This document shows, one piece after another, positions 11,953-32,050 of a stretch of DNA of 64,000 nucleotides (position 1 is the stretch's first letter; every line of letters begins with the position of its first letter). The stretch spans positions 26,024,001 to 26,088,000 of the forward strand of contig NC_045131.1 in NCBI RefSeq assembly GCF_007655135.1, written 5' to 3'. This stretch comes from Punica granatum. Taxonomy: Eukaryota > Streptophyta > Magnoliopsida > Myrtales > Lythraceae. The position numbers were made by a program, and so were the translations under genes. The notes under the pieces are model-generated. The model had not been told where the DNA came from. It saw only the letters and a program-made list of their open reading frames with translations, and did not search any database.

Positions 11953-13826
11953 GAGTTGTTTGATATATTATAGGAATGTGTATATATATAGTCGAAGATA
12001 TATGTTGCACATACAAAGTTAACAATATATGTTGGAATTTTTATTTAGCAACTACATATATATATATATATATATATATAGTTGTTTGATATATTATAGG
12101 GACGTGTATATATAGTCGAAGACATATATTGCACTTACAAAGTTAACATTATCAACATTATATATTGGAGTTACATAAACAGAAACCATTTATACAGAAC
12201 CTTTACCATTATATTTCCTTTTGTAAAGACATGTTGATATTTTTGCGGACTTTATATGTATATTGTGTTGCATACGCATCCACTACTAACATCAATCTAT
12301 GTCAATTTGATCATTTCGAAAAGGCTTCATCAAGTTTCCTCTTCACTTTCTTTATTATGATTTTTTTTAGAGATTATTATTTTCTTTTGGTTGATATATT
12401 TGCTCACATATTTTCATTAAATTCATCTTTTCACACATTTATATGAGAATTTTTTTATTTTATTTTGATTAATATATTTGCTCATATATTTTAATTCAAT
12501 TCTATTCTTTTCACATATGTCTCATAACTCAATTTTCTTTAATGAGTTGTTATTCGTGTAAATATTTATAAAATTTTTCTCTACAAAAATTATTAAGAGA
12601 TTATTTGTAGGTTCCATGTGCAATGCACTGGTATTCAACTAGCATTTTATTGTAATGACATAAATAAGTTTTCTCTTCTTCTCAATTTATAGAAAAAAAA
12701 AAAGAATCGAACCCACGCTATGGACGGTGTTTATATAATTTTTTTTTTCACAGAAAGCTATTTTAAACATATCTATATGGACATTTTTTATGGTTTAAAA
12801 GTGTGAGTAGTCCGTTATTTGATACGTGAAAACATATCTTTTCAATGGAATAATTAAATTAATTAAAAAATACGAATAAAAAATCGGGTGAAAGGAGGAG
12901 GATTGAGATGATGGCGTAGGAAAGGGGAGAGAGAAAAAACTGTGAGAGTAGTTGTGAGTTGATAGTTAATTAAAGTTAATACATATATATATATATATAG
13001 ATATATATTTTATAAGTTAGTTAGATCATATCCTAATAAGTTGACCACCAGAAATATAGCCTAAATAAAATTATTGTACTATTTGTAGAGATTTGATATT
13101 TATGAAGAAGTGATATTGATTCTTACTCGATGCTGCACAAATATTACGGTGGTATTTAATTTCAATCACATTAGGCCGATTTTTATTGAAAATGAGATCA
13201 AATCATCGAACCAAAATTCTGTCTAAATAATGAATGTGGCGATTGTACAACCATATGACAAAATTCGATAAAAAAAATACGTAAGTAAGTTACGATTTTT
13301 AATTTCGTATGTGTTGTATCAACTTGGCTAGAAATGGGCTATGGCGATGATCCAAGCATACGACATGATCGACGATTGGGTCTTGCTCAAGCCCAAAAGT
13401 TCTTGATCCTAATACGTTCGGACATATGACCGATTTAAACATGACACTCTATGAAATACTGACCCTACCAAAGAGTAACGAGAGGAATATAAAACTAATT
13501 ACATGACATTTAAAGATTACATCCCATGCAAATCCATCGCTTTCCTCATCGACTGATTCTGAAATTCAATAATTGTAAATTTCCCTCGATACTTTCAACA
13601 GAATGACAAAAAGGTACAGCATTATATCTCTAAGGAGGCACTAACTTAAACTCCCTTTGGCACGATGGGAAACATAAAATGGAAAATTTAACTACCAATT
13701 GTATTTTGGTTTAGCTACACCTCCGTTGATTCGACCCGCGATACATACAAAATCTATTATCAGCTGTCCGATATGAATATGATCTGATCAAAACCTGGAG
13801 CAAAGAAAGCCTGTTGTAAAACTTTA
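9815..13826. other. AT-rich repeat-bearing intergenic DNA, copy A
   Basis: I see no credible gene here. Repeated modules include TATTATAGGAATGTGTATATA and GTCGAAGA-TATAT-TGCAC-type units (11.9-12.15 kb), many (TA)n runs, and a unit near 11.3 kb related to 29.29-29.42 kb. A GTGCAATGCAC palindrome (12618-12628), followed after 10 bases by CTAG (12639-12642), resembles another Helitron 3' end, but the next base is C rather than T. The short ORFs here are AT-rich chance frames. Confidence 0.6.
9989..10086. other. Foldback inversion/deletion scar in copy A
   Basis: Copy A holds GCTCCTCAATATAAAAAG at about 9991 and onward, which is the reverse complement of the copy B sequence at 40508-40535. The next 23 bases, ATAAACGAATTATAATC and on, are the reverse complement of 10064-10086. 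About 300 bp present in copy B (40536-40850) is missing here. A short inverted copy next to its template plus a deletion is the pattern left by replication template switching. Confidence 0.8.
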
Positions 13827-19469
<5,643 letters not shown>

Positions 19470-19853
19470 TCATTCTTTCTCGGGCGGCGGAGGGGACTGA
19501 GCTGCGGGCGCAGGGGGATTGTCCTGGAGCGACGGCAGGGGATTTCCGCCCTTGATGATCCAACCGAGGGCGAAGAAGGAGATACCGGCGAGGATGGCGG
19601 TGCCCCAGGCTTGAGAGTACCATCGACTGTACTGACGAATCGCGAACTTCCACTGCTCCCGGAGCGTCACCGGGTCCGGAATCCCAGTTTCCGGAGGGTT
19701 CGGGTAACTGAACTTGTGGCCCGAGAAGTCGTTGCCCGACTGGCACTTGCCGTTCGAAGGGATATCCAGAGGCAGCTTAGAGGACGGAGGAGGAGGAGGA
19801 GAAGGGTGGGGCTCCGACGAGGCGCCGGCTGGAGGCTTTTGGCGGTCAGCCAT
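19470..19853 (-). CDS. Small Pro-rich one-pass membrane protein, copy A
   Basis: A single-exon 127-residue protein. Residues 1-30 are Pro/Ser-rich with a poly-Pro run. Residues 45-80 are a conserved-looking soluble segment (PETGIPDPVTLREQWKFAIR and on). Residues 83-100 form one hydrophobic helix (AWGTAILAGISFFALGWI). The tail is short and Pro-rich and ends PPPPEKE. The REQW/YSRW segment followed by one helix resembles small plant-specific accessory subunits of mitochondrial complex I, but I am not certain of that assignment. The intact duplicate at 50296-50694 differs at few residues, which supports real coding. The ATG chosen is the first in frame. Confidence 0.75.
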   Translation of the reverse strand: MADRQKPPAGASSEPHPSPPPPPSSKLPLDIPSNGKCQSGNDFSGHKFSYPNPPETGIPDPVTLREQWKFAIRQYSRWYSQAWGTAILAGISFFALGWIIKGGNPLPSLQDNPPAPAAQSPPPPEKE

Positions 19854-20043
19854 GGCTGTAGGGGTCGGACTGTTTGGGGGTTTTGTCGGTTGGATCGCTG
19901 GATATCAACCAAGATTCGATTTTCTCTCAAGTTGACTGATGATTTATCAAATATCAAGGTCGTGAATAGATTAGACACGAGGGCGTAGGGGTGAAGACAA
20001 GCTTATTTGCTCTAATGATTAAAAAAGAACTCAGTATTCACCT

Positions 20044-20558
20044 CAATGTTATTAAAATCGGGCCGGATGCTGACCAATTTAGGTATGAATTCACGGGTTT
20101 ATAAGCCCAAACGAGGGTTCGATAGATCGGACCTCTAGTATATATAATGCATATAAAATTAAAAAAGATTATGATATATTAAATATATATACAATAATTT
20201 AAATGATTGAAATAATTAATGAAAGTTCTTTTATTGAAGTTGTTTATTCTTTTATAATGCTTAAAGAGGTAAAGAATATGGTTGTTGCCTAAATGATTAA
20301 GAGGTTAGACATGTGGCTCTTAGGGGGGTTAAGGTCATTGATTCAAGTTTTCATGTATGCAATTTGATTTTTCAATAAAAGGAAATCTATAAAATCAACC
20401 CATTCATATGGGTTCGTTGGGTTTAGCCAAAAAATTGCCCAGTTTAATGGGCTCATCGATCTAAAGGTGCAACTTCGATCTTTAAGAGAATTGGACCGGA
20501 CAAGATGCCAGTTCTATGTCGAACTAGTCTAATCGGCCGATCCGATTTAATAACATTG
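20044..20558. mobile_element. 515 bp hAT-like TIR element, copy A
   Basis: The termini are CAATGTTATTAAAATCGGGC and, inverted at the right end, CAATGTTATTAAATCGGATC. CA..TG ends fit hAT elements. Flanking 8-bp duplications are poorly preserved here (ATTCACCT / ATCCATTT) and better in copy B (6 of 8). The middle (about 20278-20390) contains a tRNA-promoter-like stretch with a GATTCAAG B-box-like motif, possibly a captured or nested SINE. No protein is encoded. Confidence 0.7.
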
Positions 20559-21618
20559 ATCCATTTGATTTCGGATTTTAAACCCCTTAGATTTACCGAA
20601 GCACCTTTGGAATGATTAACCGCTCCATGCGTCACCGGGAGTTCACGGAGCCTAGGAGATTAGTCGGGTGAAGTCCAGACACCTCGGGTTAATAAAAAAA
20701 AAGACTAGTTGAGTTACTCAAATTCGACTCGATAAATACTTAAGATGGACTTAATAATACTCAACTTGATACACTCGCGTATTGCAGATTTGTCTCTTCT
20801 AATTAAGCGAATCACAATTTTTTTTGTTTTTGTTATAAGGGCACGTACATTTATATAATACATAACATAAAGTAAATTTGCTACATTAATTGCATTATAT
20901 ATAATAAAATATATATAAATAATTTAGCTTATTATCTATAGAAAGTTAATCAATTTAAATTTTATTATCTATAAAATGATCAGTAATAATAAAAATCTTG
21001 AATTTGCATTCACCGAATATGTATAATTTTTGCTATAGAATAGACGTTCCAAAATATATTAGAGAGAAGTTGTATATAGTTTTCTACTCTTATTACATAT
21101 ATAGTATTTACATCAATAATGAAATAATGAAAAAAAAATTCATATTTGTTATAATTTATTGAAATTTACTTTATTCTTGTTATACAAAATTTTAAAAACT
21201 AATAATTTTAGCATAGAGGAAAAACTATCCATTTAATCATATTTGTTTGCTCGTTTTTCTATGTCCATCATTCTTTTATTTTTGTCCTTTCCATTACGTT
21301 GCTTTTTTATTTTTATCCTTCCGTTAACATTTTCATAAACTTTTTTATTTTTGTCATTCCGTTAACTTTTCCATCAACTTTGCTGAGTTGGATCCTTTTG
21401 AATGCAATATAAATGACACATTAATCATTTTTTATTTCATCCAAAATTGAAAAAGACAAAAAAAAAAGAATTGAAGAACTAAGAATATGAACAGTTTCGC
21501 AATGTTACAGCTTCTTCTTCCTCTCATTATTATGCCAAAGTAACTAAGGAGACCACCTTTAGTACATTTGCCTTCCAGCTTTAAATGGAATTCACTGAGA
21601 TTGCCAAATACAAAGAAA
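20559..21618. other. Intergenic DNA with one arm of a long-TIR element, left of the subtilase
   Basis: AT-rich, with no gene. From about 21218 a T-rich arm (GGAAAAACTATCCATTTA, then repeated TTTTTGTC/CCGTTAAC units) matches the left arm of the 52058-53235 element, but its right partner is absent here. The segment up to 21580 is shared with copy B; 21581-21618 is unique and belongs to the subtilase 3' UTR. Confidence 0.65.
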
Positions 21619-24887
<3,269 letters not shown>

Positions 24888-25526
24888 CTCAATTGTCGTG
24901 CTGCTACTAACGGGACACTGAAAGTGATGATTTATACTGCGCGGAAAAGACCATTGAATATATTACCATTCACACTTTACGGAAATAAAAGCCGCTATTT
25001 AATTAGAGATTAATGTTCGTTGCATGTGGACCAATTATTTACTTATCAAAATGCACCAGATTGTTAAGTTGGCCGAATTGGAAATAGAAATTTATAAACC
25101 TTTTTTGGAATTTTATATAACCAAATTTGTTCAAGTTCATGCCAAATTGAGGCCAAAACATTTTTTGAAATTTAATGTAAGAAAATTCCAATAGGGTAAT
25201 GCCAGCTTTATATTTTAGGGATAACTACCAAATTGAGGCCAAAACGTTCGATATATTTTCTCATTAAGACCAAAATGTTTATTTATATGTAAACTAGCTG
25301 AATACGCATACGCTGCACGAGACCGTACAAATAAAACTTTTAATTATTCTAGAAAAAATATATATTATAGATATAGACACAAATTAAAGATTTATTGAAC
25401 AAAATTGAAATATAAGAAATTACAAGAGAAGGTAGCTAAATAAATAAAACAATCTATGCATGTATATTTTCTAGATCCTAATTATTTTAACATATAATAT
25501 AATAGATTATTATAATACCTTAAAAT
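24888..25526. promoter_or_regulatory. Subtilase upstream region
   Basis: This is the 5' flank of the subtilase. Two imperfect copies of an AAATTGAGGCCAAAACRTT unit occur near 25150 and 25230. Around 25300 the bases GAATACGCATACGCTGCACG resemble the GC-bearing motif near Helitron 5' ends, without a matching 3' end. I cannot place a core promoter with confidence. Confidence 0.35.
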
Positions 25527-26377
25527 CAATGTTTTTAAACCCAGCCCAGGCATTGACCCAGCCTCTTCACTGGGTCGAGGGTCAAACTGTTCAACCGGTT
25601 CAAGCACCGGGTCAATTATTTTTTGTTTTTTAATTTTAATAAATTATAAGTAATTAAAATAAATGAAAAGGTGCAACATTTTATGTATACTAAACTGTAT
25701 ATTCTTGAATTTATCCTATTCATATAACCTAAAAATAATTAACACCAGCAATGATCGCATTAAACAATTAAAAAATTTAACAACTATAATTCACTAAGAT
25801 AAGATAAGATGATATATCCAGTCCTTTTTTTAAGACTAAGAAAGAAGCGTTGAAGTCTTGAAGAAAAGAATGGAGATGGGAGTATAAATATAAAATGAAT
25901 ATTGACCTTGCTTTTTATTTTCTTTTTATTCTTTCGATTTGTTTCAATTGAAAATGAGTAAAGAACTAGACCGTGATTTTTATCATGTGCAAAATTAAGG
26001 GATTCTCTTAAAATTTCGTGAGTGTTTTAAAGTAGAAAAAGAGAACTTGATTGGTCCCATATTAATTCTGGAATTCTCTAGCTCAATTGCATTCAATATG
26101 AGAAAGTACATAAATGGGATATCATGCCTTTACATCAAAGGAAAAGAAGCAAACAAAATATTCTATGCTAGGAAAGAATGCAAAGCTACCTAATATACGA
26201 CATATCTCCACGATTCCCCGAAAAGCAGGTCAATTGGGCCAATGGGTCAAATGGGTCAATCGGTTTTGACCGATTTTTCAATTAAACTGGTTCTTTGTTA
26301 AACCCGGCCCGGACAAGGCAGTGGGTCGTGGGCCAACCGGTTCAACCGGCCGAACTAGGCCGGGTTTAAAAACATTG
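25527..26377. mobile_element. 851 bp hAT-type non-autonomous element with perfect 8-bp TSD
   Basis: The ends are CAATGTTTTTAAACCCAGCC and, inverted, CAATGTTTTTAAACCCGGCC, identical at 19 of 20 positions. It is flanked by a perfect CTTAAAAT at 25519-25526 and 26378-26385. Eight-base duplications with CA..TG termini define hAT transposons. The subterminal regions are rich in ACCGGTT and GGGTC units in both orientations, typical of transposase-binding subterminal repeats. The interior is AT-rich and has no transposase. Confidence 0.95.
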
Positions 26378-27696
26378 CTTAAAATCTGTTATGCTATATA
26401 TAAACCAAAAAAAATGTAAAGAAAAAGTTTCATGCAAATATGTAAAAAAGGAAACCCAAATTCCACAGTATAGATTTTACGTAATTCCACAGTATAGATT
26501 TTACGTCCTTCCACACCATACAGTACTAATCTAGGCTCTTAAATCCTCATTGATTTGATCTAAGCCGTCTATTTTTATATGTGTTAAAATTTCACAAACG
26601 CCCCCAAAAAATACTTATCTGATACCTTCATTATGTAAAATGTGATTTTAGCTTACAATTATTTTCGTTTGTCTTCGATCCTATCACAAATCTAGGCTAA
26701 TGACATGGATTTATGTTATTGTGCTATAATATTGAACTAAAATGGTCAAGCAAATTGGTTTAGAAGAATCTCAACCATATGGCTCAATAAAACAGTTTCA
26801 ATTGAATCATTGAATCGCTTGAAAATAAAACTGGCTAGAACCACATCTCAACGAACATCCATCACCGTTGCACCCCACCAGGACCGTTGCACCCTCGCGG
26901 GGGTTGGGTAGTGCACAACGACCTCTGGCCGCCTAGTGGGACGTCGATTAGCGTCTCTGAGGTTCCATCACAGTCGACCGTTGACTAAGCTCAGACCTCT
27001 CACCGCAACTTCAGCACGTGAGGCTGACCTCTGCCGGAGGTTAACCACCAGAGTTTTTTTTCTCCGATCACGTACAATCCTAAAATCAAGCAGATTTCTT
27101 TTCGAAAAAAATAGAAAAGATATGTTAGCGTAACTAACTTATTTAGCATAATATCGTATCAAAAAAAAATTCCTCAAATCAAGCGTATTTTTGTTAAGAA
27201 ACAAACAATTTCATAATAGATATCATAGCATCATTACCTAATCTAACAAGAAATAAATTTAGAAACAACCAAAAATTGTACTGTAGAATTTGAGTTTTTT
27301 ATAGGAACTATTTCCTATTATTGCAATGGAAAAAATAAGGTAACATTATCTGTTGTATTGCGGATTTAATCGAACCATAATCAACCTAAGTGAACTTTTA
27401 CTGAAATTTTGGATTTCATCGTTAAAGTAGCCATTAATTACACGATGATTTCTAACTGAGCAAAAAATATGATGATTCTACAAGCGGTCAGAGAAAGATT
27501 AAGGGAAGGTAATTTGTACTGGCAAATTATAGCAACAGTCAGAACTATGAACACCTCAAAATAACGAGCGCCACAATAATTTGAATTTGAATTTTATTTA
27601 ATTTATTATGGAAAAAGGAAAGAAAGAGGGCCGAGATGCAGGGGTATCGTCTCCCACTCTCATGCTACCCTAACCCCAGCGGTTTGGCAGTTTAGA
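26378..27696. other. Intergenic, no gene seen
   Basis: It contains a tandem pair of a 24-bp unit (ATTCCACAGTATAGATTTTACGTA) at about 26460-26506. A GC-richer stretch lies at 26850-27060, with repeated CCGTTGCACCC and many short frames but no recognisable product. Confidence 0.6.
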
Positions 27697-28262
27697 TTGG
27701 GATCGGCAGTATTTGATCCGACACGATAATACGATATGGATACGGTATGGAATTAAGCGGATTTGAATTAAGGCTAACTGTGTTTCGTGTCTAAACGGAT
27801 TTGATTTATTTAGACACTATAAATAATCATGTTTAAATGGATTCCAACCCTTGTAACCCGTTTAATCACGGTTACACTCGTTTATATTATGTGTTATCAA
27901 GTTAATAAATTTGTTTTACATATTGTATTAGTTTATAGAAAAAAGTACACTAAAATCATTATAGTGCTTTTATTATGTCAATTGTATAGTAATGTGTAAT
28001 TAAAGTTAATAGTATCATATCATGTATGTATAATATGTGCCCAAAGGTAATAATGTCATATACTTACATACACATTTAGACATACTTAGTTAAACGGGTT
28101 AGATGTTTTGTGCGCGTGTCGACCCGTAATTAAACGTGTTGTTTTCGTGTTGGAAAATCTTGACACGTTTATCAAACGTGTCGTGTTAGGGTTGACCTTT
28201 CTGACACAAACCCATTTAGACATGACTCATTTAAACATGATACAACACATATTGCCATCCCT
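27697..28262. mobile_element. 566 bp hAT-like element
   Basis: The left end TTGGGATCGGCAGTAT pairs with the right end AGGGATGGCAATATG (inverted). This GGGATGGCAAT-type terminus is common among plant hAT-derived elements. It is flanked by AGTTTAGA (27689-27696) and AATTTAGA (28263-28270), 7 of 8 matching. The arms share units such as AAACGGRTT and GACACG in opposite orientation. It has no coding capacity. Confidence 0.8.
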
Positions 28263-29592
28263 AATTTAGACAATACATTGTCGTCCGCCAACGACCACTG
28301 TTTAAAAAAAAATTATCGCCAGAATCAAACGTTGCCATTAAATAATACATTGTCGTCCACCAACGATGGTAATTACAAAAGTCTTAGCTTAAGGTTAGAT
28401 GGAGTCGGCAGTCTGTGGTCGTAGGTATGTCATCGATGGGGGAAGACATCTACGTAGCCGCTTTCATGCTCTCCACCAGTGGCGGTGGCGGCCACGAGGG
28501 GTCAATTGAAAGGGGGCGTCAGGCCGGCTAAATTAATCGATTTTATAATAATAGTTAAACCAAATTTACGAACCGGTTCAGCTAGAGGTACAATTCAATT
28601 AATGCAGCCGGTTCGACGGGTGTTTTATAGTTGATGACATGACACTTCCTTATTGGTCCACACTTGAGGACTAATTTGCTTTATTGTTGAAGGTTTGTGG
28701 GAGGAAAATAGAAAATTAAAGAATGAAAATACTTTAAAAAAATTGTGTGTGATGGATGGGCCATATTAAATGAGGAAGGATCTAAGGGCTCGTTTTGGTT
28801 TTGTACGACATGTAAAATCAAAAAATTCTTACTAAAGAAACACCCAGAAAGAAATTGGATTAAAATATGTGAGTCGAATATATTAATCGAATAAAAATAA
28901 TAAATTCAGAACCTGATGATGCCGTTAGGAAATGACCAACTAAGATCGGTGTTGATACTCAATGAGCATGCAACGCATTATACTATGTATATATATATAT
29001 ATATATAAATTCGCAAAGACACCCGCACCTCTTTACAAATGGAAATACAATGGTTTCAATTTCGATGTAAACACCATCTATATATAGTTGACAATATATA
29101 TTGTAAATTTGTATGTAAGCAACCGACATGCATCTTCAATTATATATATTCCTATAATGTAAACGGCTACAGATATATACAGCTGGCAATATAAAAATTA
29201 CAGACATATTTCCATCAAATAAAGGAAAGCAATATTAATGAGAGTTTATAATATATACAGAGTTGGAAAGCAATATTAACTAGGGATTATAATATTTTTA
29301 GATTTGTCATTCGTATTATGACAAATATATTCTTATAATATTAATCACAATAAATTCATGTTTATATAGTTTTGTTTGTTTATATTGCATTTGTCGTTTA
29401 TATTGTGACTTTTTAAATCACAATCTTATATTATAGGAATGTATACATTTTTGCTGGGTCTGGGAATATATATATCCGTCTGATAAAAATATATGCCGTT
29501 ATTAATCATAATATAGTGAAATATGCTTATTGCCCGGCGAAATCTTCAGTCTTATATTATAGGAATGTGTATATATATATATATATATATAT
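28263..29592. other. Intergenic, AT-rich, ending in a (TA)n run
   Basis: No gene is visible. Bases 29289-29420 are related to 11.29-11.43 kb and 42.14-42.27 kb (a dispersed AT-rich repeat). The run at 29570-29592 is a TA dinucleotide array that directly abuts pararetroviral sequence. Confidence 0.6.
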
Positions 29593-29697
29593 TCATTTAC
29601 ACCCAAGATCTCGACTAAGGGATAACCATAGAGTACTGAAAGAAGAAGAATCTGATATAAGGGAATATCAACATAAATAGATGATCAACATGGAAGA

Positions 29698-29964
29698 TTT
29701 ATTCAGAAACTTAGCCCATGATGGGCAGGATGAAGTACATGCGGATGATTAAAACAAAAAAAAACATTGACAATAAAAAGAAATGGGGAAGAGTCTGAAA
29801 GAACTCAACCCATGCTTACACTGGAACTTACACACAGAATGGAAGGTTAGGGATCTGGGTTTTACATGCCGGATTGATTACATATGAGAAGAAGAAAGAA
29901 GAGAGAAAGAGATTATGAGCGAAGGTGAAGTCCCCCTTGATGCTGAAGGAAGGGTCCTCTTATA
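29698..29964 (-). promoter_or_regulatory. Candidate pararetroviral promoter and poly(A) signal
   Basis: On the minus strand TATAAGAGG (29956-29964) is followed by a pyrimidine-rich leader and, about 250 nt later, by AATAAA (29698-29703). A promoter closely followed by a poly(A) signal matches the terminally redundant transcript of caulimovirids. No transcription evidence is available from sequence alone. Confidence 0.4.
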
Positions 29965-30272
29965 GGCGATAGAAGATGCCTTATTGCTGTGCAGCTTTAG
30001 ACTGTACACTCACATACGGGGTACTGTCGAGCCCAATGGAAGAACTGTAGTTACAGTGCCTTTTTTGTCGCAAAGTAGGCCAGCTTGCTGCTTTATGTTG
30101 GGCACGCTCACCGAAAGGTTTTTTGTCCGTTTTGGGACCACTGGAGTAGTGGTTGGACGCTTCCGGAGATTGCGCTGAGTGGGGCATAACCTGTGAGCCG
30201 AAAGGTCTTTTTTCGGTAATGATCCACTTGATGAAGCAGTGGGCGGACTCTCTCGGGTGTTGAGGCTAGCAA

Positions 30273-31715
30273 TTAATCTAAAGATAGATCACTACCAATG
30301 TCTTCCCTTTGGGAATCTGAAGCAGACGAGGCAGTGGTGTTCGGATCTTTGAGTTCCAAGAGAACCTGGCTTAGCCGTCCTATGTAATCCTCATCAGTTT
30401 TTGCTGTTGAAAGGAAGAAGGAAGCACGGGCTTTGACCTGGAGAAAGTTTTGATGGTCCACTTGTGCTTTGTCTGAGACAAGAGCATTTTTTCAGAACCA
30501 ATTGAGAACAAACTGGTGGTCAAGATGGTCTACCTTCAACTTAACCTACCATTTGAAATTTCTGGTCAGTGTCTGCAAGCCTGTCTATTGATCGGGCTTG
30601 TATTTGAAAGTCCAGTTATGAATCCATGATAATCTAAAAATTTGGTAGAATTGGAGAAGCACGGGAAATATGGTTTGGTCCCCCTAAGGTTTGAATCAAG
30701 AAGCAAATGTGGTATATGCTTCATGAATTATGGGGAGTAGTATATTTGGAATTGGACCCCAGAGTGACCACCAATGGGCAAACTAGTAGGGGAATATGGC
30801 TGGTGTTTTGAAATGGAAGAAGATCAGCTAGGTGTGTCTGAACTCATGGTTTTGGTACAAAAATGCATTGTACCAGGCTTGTTGGTAATCCTGGTATGAG
30901 TACATGGAATCATGTGAGAGGTTAAACGAGAATCTGGCTTGGAATTTTTTGATTTGGTATGGGTTTCCCTCATTCCATTCTTTTGGGTGGATGACTCTCT
31001 GGATTTTGACAGTAGAGTGTGATATGGTGTTTGATGAACCAGGGACAAGGTGATGTTTGAACTCAACTGAACCTATTTCACTCAAAATTTTCTCATAGTA
31101 TTCCCAGGTTTTTAAAATGTCCATAGGTCGAAAACACTAATTTTCAGGAAACAATTTTGATGCTGCGAATAAGGGGTTTTCATGGTAAAAACCTTCTTCC
31201 ATAATCAAAACAGTTTGAAATAATGATTTTGGAAACCAATGTGCTGTTTTTGAAGAGCTGATTTCCTTATCGGAAAATTGTTTGAGGCCTTTTTCTGCTC
31301 TTTGGAAAATTTGTTCAGAGCTCTCTCCTTTGCTGGTCTCAAGCTTAGAAGGAGATATTCCATATAGCACTTGTGCTAATTCCGGTTTATCTTTTAATAC
31401 AGTAATCCATTACAGAACTACGACATCATTATCGAGATTTTGAGGATATGCACTCTGTTTTTCAAGAGTATGTTTCTCCTTTTTTGGTTTAGGGATTTTA
31501 CCTGGCAGGGTTTGCATGTAGCCCTGCTTATCGATCTCATGTTGGAGGGTTTGTCGATAGGTTTTAATCTGGCTATCAACAGTGATCTGTCCAAAGGAGG
31601 GTTGGCTAGAAGCCACCTGTTTTGAGGATTGCTCCTCTTTTTTGATCGACTGGCTAGGAACCAGCTGTTTTGAGGCCGAGGCCTCTTTTTTGGAGGAACG
31701 AGTCCTCATGCTCAT
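30273..31715 (-). pseudogene. Pararetroviral second ORF, copy B, fragmented
   Basis: This is the counterpart of 1-1126, split into open pieces at 31410-31715, 31137-31370, 30828-31124 and 30273-30461. The Lys/Ser/Gln-rich N-terminal piece is preserved. A stop codon lies at about 31410 where copy A reads through. No domain is recognised. Confidence 0.55.
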
Positions 31716-32050
31716 GGTTGTACCTGCAGGAATTCTCTTGTTAGGAAATCAAGGAGACTGTTAGCCTCTCTTTTTGTGAATTCGATATCAAAATCAAAGA
31801 TACTTAAGATTGCTTGCCATCTGGCAAAAATCTATTTTAATGCAATGTTTTGAACATCTTTTTGTAGAACTTCCTTTGCAGATTTGCAATCAATCCGAAG
31901 TAAAAACCTTTGGTTTAAAAGATCATATTGAAATTTCGAAATGCATAAAACCACAAAAAGAATTTCTTTTTTAATGGTGGAGTAATTCTTCTAGGTTTGA
32001 TTCCAATGTTTTGAGGTGAATTGGACAACCTGTTCTTTGCCATTTTTGGA

